The translations under genes and the position numbers were made by a program. Of a stretch of DNA of 7,913 bases, positions 6,783 through 7,913 are shown piece by piece. The DNA is taken from the NCBI GenBank assembly GCA_018648945.1, contig JABGQJ010000349.1, forward strand, positions 1 to 7,913. The letters run 5' to 3'. Each line of letters begins with the position of its first letter. The stretch's first letter is position 1. Source of the stretch: Victivallales bacterium (GTDB lineage: Bacteria > Verrucomicrobiota > Lentisphaeria > Oligosphaerales > Lenti-02). The notes under the pieces were generated by a model, which was not told where the DNA came from, made no database searches, and was given only the letters and a program-made list of their open reading frames with translations.

Positions 6783-6814
6783 GAAGACAAGCGGCAAGAT
6801 GCCGCTTCCACTCT
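6783..6814 (-). repeat. REP-like hairpin repeat, copy B
   Basis: On the minus strand the core AAGCGGCATCTTGCCGCTT (6789-6807) is a perfect 8-bp stem with a TCT loop. Relative to copy A the closing pair is A-T instead of G-C, a compensatory change. It starts about 20 nt after the isomerase stop and is followed by GTCTTCC, so it could also end that transcript. Confidence 0.8.
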
Positions 6815-6828
6815 CGCCAGCGCCTTCA

Positions 6829-7647
6829 TTACCCGAGCACGGACCGGCAGAGGGCATCGAGACAAGCGCCAGTTTCGGCGCAGGCCTGTTCCATGTCGGG
6901 CTCTTCGAGCTCGATGTCGATACTACCCCGGAAGCCAATTTGGGCGAGGCCACGGAATGCCTGGGCCATGTCGATGGCACCGGAAACGACACTGCGATGG
7001 TCGCGCCAATCCGCCACCCGAACATTGTGGGCGTGCACGGCAACCACCCGGTCGCCGAGTTCAGTGAGAACATCGCTGATGGTCTGGTTGAGCAACCCTA
7101 CGCGCCGACCCAGATCGGGTTGGGCGGTGACTTCGACGAAGTAGGCGCAATGGCCAAGGTCGATGGTCGCGCCCACAGCGGGGTGATCCACCTCCCGAAT
7201 CAGCCGCAGGTAGGTGTCCCTCGCACCCCCCTCGTTCTCGATCCCTACGCGAATGCCGTGCGCCTGCGCATAGTCCCCGACCACGCGCCAGTGCCGTGCC
7301 GTCGCCGCCAGCCACTCGCTCGGATCGCCCTGGCAGATCCCCGCATGCACAGCGACCACCTGGGCCCCGACCAGCTTGGCGCAGTCGATCCAGCCTTGCC
7401 AGTCTTGATCCCAGGCTTGGTGAATGGATACCCGGGCGAAGCCGTCGAGCAATCCCTGAAGCTGCCCTCGTCCCGCCGGATCATCATAGCCCAGTGTCGG
7501 GAACGGGCCGAGAGAGTGTTTGGCATTGGGGCCACCGGGCAGCGACATCACTGACTGGAAACCCAGTTCCCGCGCCTTGACCAGCGCCTCTGGCAACGAG
7601 TACCCAGCCAGGGAAGGCAACCCAAGACAGATGCATTCGTGAAACAT
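6829..7647 (-). CDS. Sugar phosphate isomerase/epimerase-like TIM-barrel protein
   Basis: The 272-residue product belongs to the xylose isomerase-like TIM-barrel (AP endonuclease 2) family, cytoplasmic enzymes that isomerise or epimerise sugars or act as sugar-ring hydratases and dehydratases. Likely metal ligands appear in the usual order: VGIENEG (Glu137/Glu139), GATIDLGH (Asp163, His166), VVAVHAHN (His205/His207) and DIELEEPD (Glu246/Glu248). VAVHAG near 98-103 marks an earlier strand. The length is normal. The ATG at 7645-7647 gives an N-terminus (MFHECICLGLP) that suits the family and has GGAG at 7659-7662, 11 nt upstream. A longer reading to 7710 has no ribosome binding site. The stop is TAA at 6829-6831. 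It stands alone between repeat-rich spacers and need not belong to the operon at 1-4633, although a related sugar role is plausible. Substrate unknown. Confidence 0.93.
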   Translation of the reverse strand: MFHECICLGLPSLAGYSLPEALVKARELGFQSVMSLPGGPNAKHSLGPFPTLGYDDPAGRGQLQGLLDGFARVSIHQAWDQDWQGWIDCAKLVGAQVVAVHAGICQGDPSEWLAATARHWRVVGDYAQAHGIRVGIENEGGARDTYLRLIREVDHPAVGATIDLGHCAYFVEVTAQPDLGRRVGLLNQTISDVLTELGDRVVAVHAHNVRVADWRDHRSVVSGAIDMAQAFRGLAQIGFRGSIDIELEEPDMEQACAETGACLDALCRSVLG

Positions 7648-7717
7648 GGTCCGGCATTCTCCGCAGTTCGGTGGCTTGCCGTAGACTAGCGCGGCATGCG
7701 GCAATGTCATTCTGGGG

Positions 7718-7757
7718 GGAATGATGGAATGATGGAATGATGGAATAGTGGAATGGG
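7718..7757. repeat. Octamer tandem repeat (GGAATGAT)
   Basis: Three perfect copies of GGAATGAT (7718-7741) are followed by two degenerate units, GGAATAGT and GGAATGGG (to 7757). The array is upstream of the isomerase gene, 71-110 nt before its start codon, so it could affect promoter spacing. It may equally be neutral slippage. Confidence 0.85.
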
Positions 7758-7825
7758 AGAGGGTTGGGGGTTCAGATGGTTCAGCTGCGGGCTGGAAGTT
7801 GCTTCCCTTCAGGCGAGCTCCGCTT

Positions 7826-7913
7826 CGGTGCGCCAGCAGCGGCAGTCGCTTTGCGGAGGGGGTTGTCGCGGCGCGACGGCCCGCTCCGCAAAGCCTTCAT
7901 GTGGGGTCGGGGG
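7826..7913 (+). repeat. Structured dispersed element, copy 2 (runs off the window)
   Basis: The first block (7826-7848) matches the reverse complement of 6595-6617 at 21 of 23 positions. A 45-nt middle (7849-7893) follows, then CCTTCATGTGGGGTC (7894-7908), identical to copy 1. The middle is bounded by CTTTGCGGAG and CTCCGCAAAG; with one flank base on each side this makes an 11-bp stem (7848-7858 with 7884-7894). It encloses GTCGCG-G-CGCGAC (7865-7877). The middle sequence is unlike copy 1, yet a stem is kept in the same place. The stretch 7758-7825 between the tandem repeat and this element holds only a small GGAAG-TTG-CTTCC hairpin. Confidence 0.7.

Larger units (their letters stand above)
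6399..6828. other. Repeat-rich intergenic region, no gene
   Basis: This 430-nt gap between the sugar isomerase gene and the oleC-like gene holds no convincing coding sequence. It contains at least six GC-rich hairpins, described separately: 6488-6531, 6560-6590, 6631-6663, 6733-6759 and 6783-6814. A further small hairpin is CCACC-GCC-GGTGG at 6459-6471. CCGACTGCCAC at 6452-6462 recurs at 6594-6604, so it may be a remnant of the larger element. No clear promoter for the oleC-like gene was found. Confidence 0.75.

Noticed and set aside
6631..6814. CRISPR array
   Set aside because: The three repeat copies are in mixed orientation, unevenly spaced and self-complementary over their whole length, with no regular spacers and no cas genes.
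6399..7073. An in-frame extension of the oleC-like gene by 225 codons
   Set aside because: It runs through the palindromic repeats and into the isomerase gene in another frame, resembles no OleC N-terminus, and the ATG at 6398 has a ribosome binding site and family-typical start.
6397..7554. 385-codon open frame on the plus strand
   Set aside because: It crosses the repeats and lies antisense to the isomerase gene, and its translation has no recognisable domain.

Overview
The window is GC-rich and has the look of an uncultured environmental bacterium. The gene types (ROK regulator, TIM-barrel sugar isomerase, ACMSD-type amidohydrolase, OleC-like ligase) together with many palindromic intergenic repeats recall Planctomycetota, Lentisphaerota, Armatimonadota or Hydrogenedentota. 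That placement is an impression and not a demonstrated assignment. All seven supported genes lie on the minus strand, so transcription runs from high to low coordinates.

Region 1 (about 1-4710) is a compact five-gene operon. In transcription order it encodes a ROK-family repressor (4633-3503), an amidohydrolase (3506-2655), a NagB-like sugar isomerase/deaminase with an altered active site (2662-1817), an EamA/DMT transporter (1799-843) and the N-terminal subunit of a split transketolase (846-1, cut by the window edge). Three of the four junctions overlap by 4-8 nt and the fourth gap is 17 nt, so co-transcription and translational coupling are likely. Upstream of the ROK gene a sigma-70-like promoter (4680-4708) is overlapped by an inverted repeat (4664-4683) that resembles known ROK operator half-sites. 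The set looks like a catabolic or salvage module for an unidentified sugar, amino sugar or lactone: import or export by the EamA protein, hydrolysis by the amidohydrolase, isomerisation or deamination by the NagB-like enzyme, and two-carbon transfer by transketolase. No kinase is visible inside the window.

Region 2 (4734-6398) holds a full-length OleC-like AMP-dependent ligase (beta-lactone synthetase family) with all core motifs. No oleA, oleB or oleD is present beside it in this window.

Region 3 (6399-6828) has no gene. It is dense in palindromes: a 22-bp near-perfect palindrome, three copies of a REP-like hairpin (two with a compensatory base-pair change), and one copy of a larger structured element. 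Region 4 (6829-7647) is a sugar phosphate isomerase/epimerase-like TIM-barrel gene. Region 5 (7648-7913) is non-coding and carries an octamer tandem repeat and a second, inverted copy of the larger structured element. In that element two conserved flanks enclose a stem-loop whose sequence, but not architecture, differs between copies. The two element copies bracket the isomerase gene.
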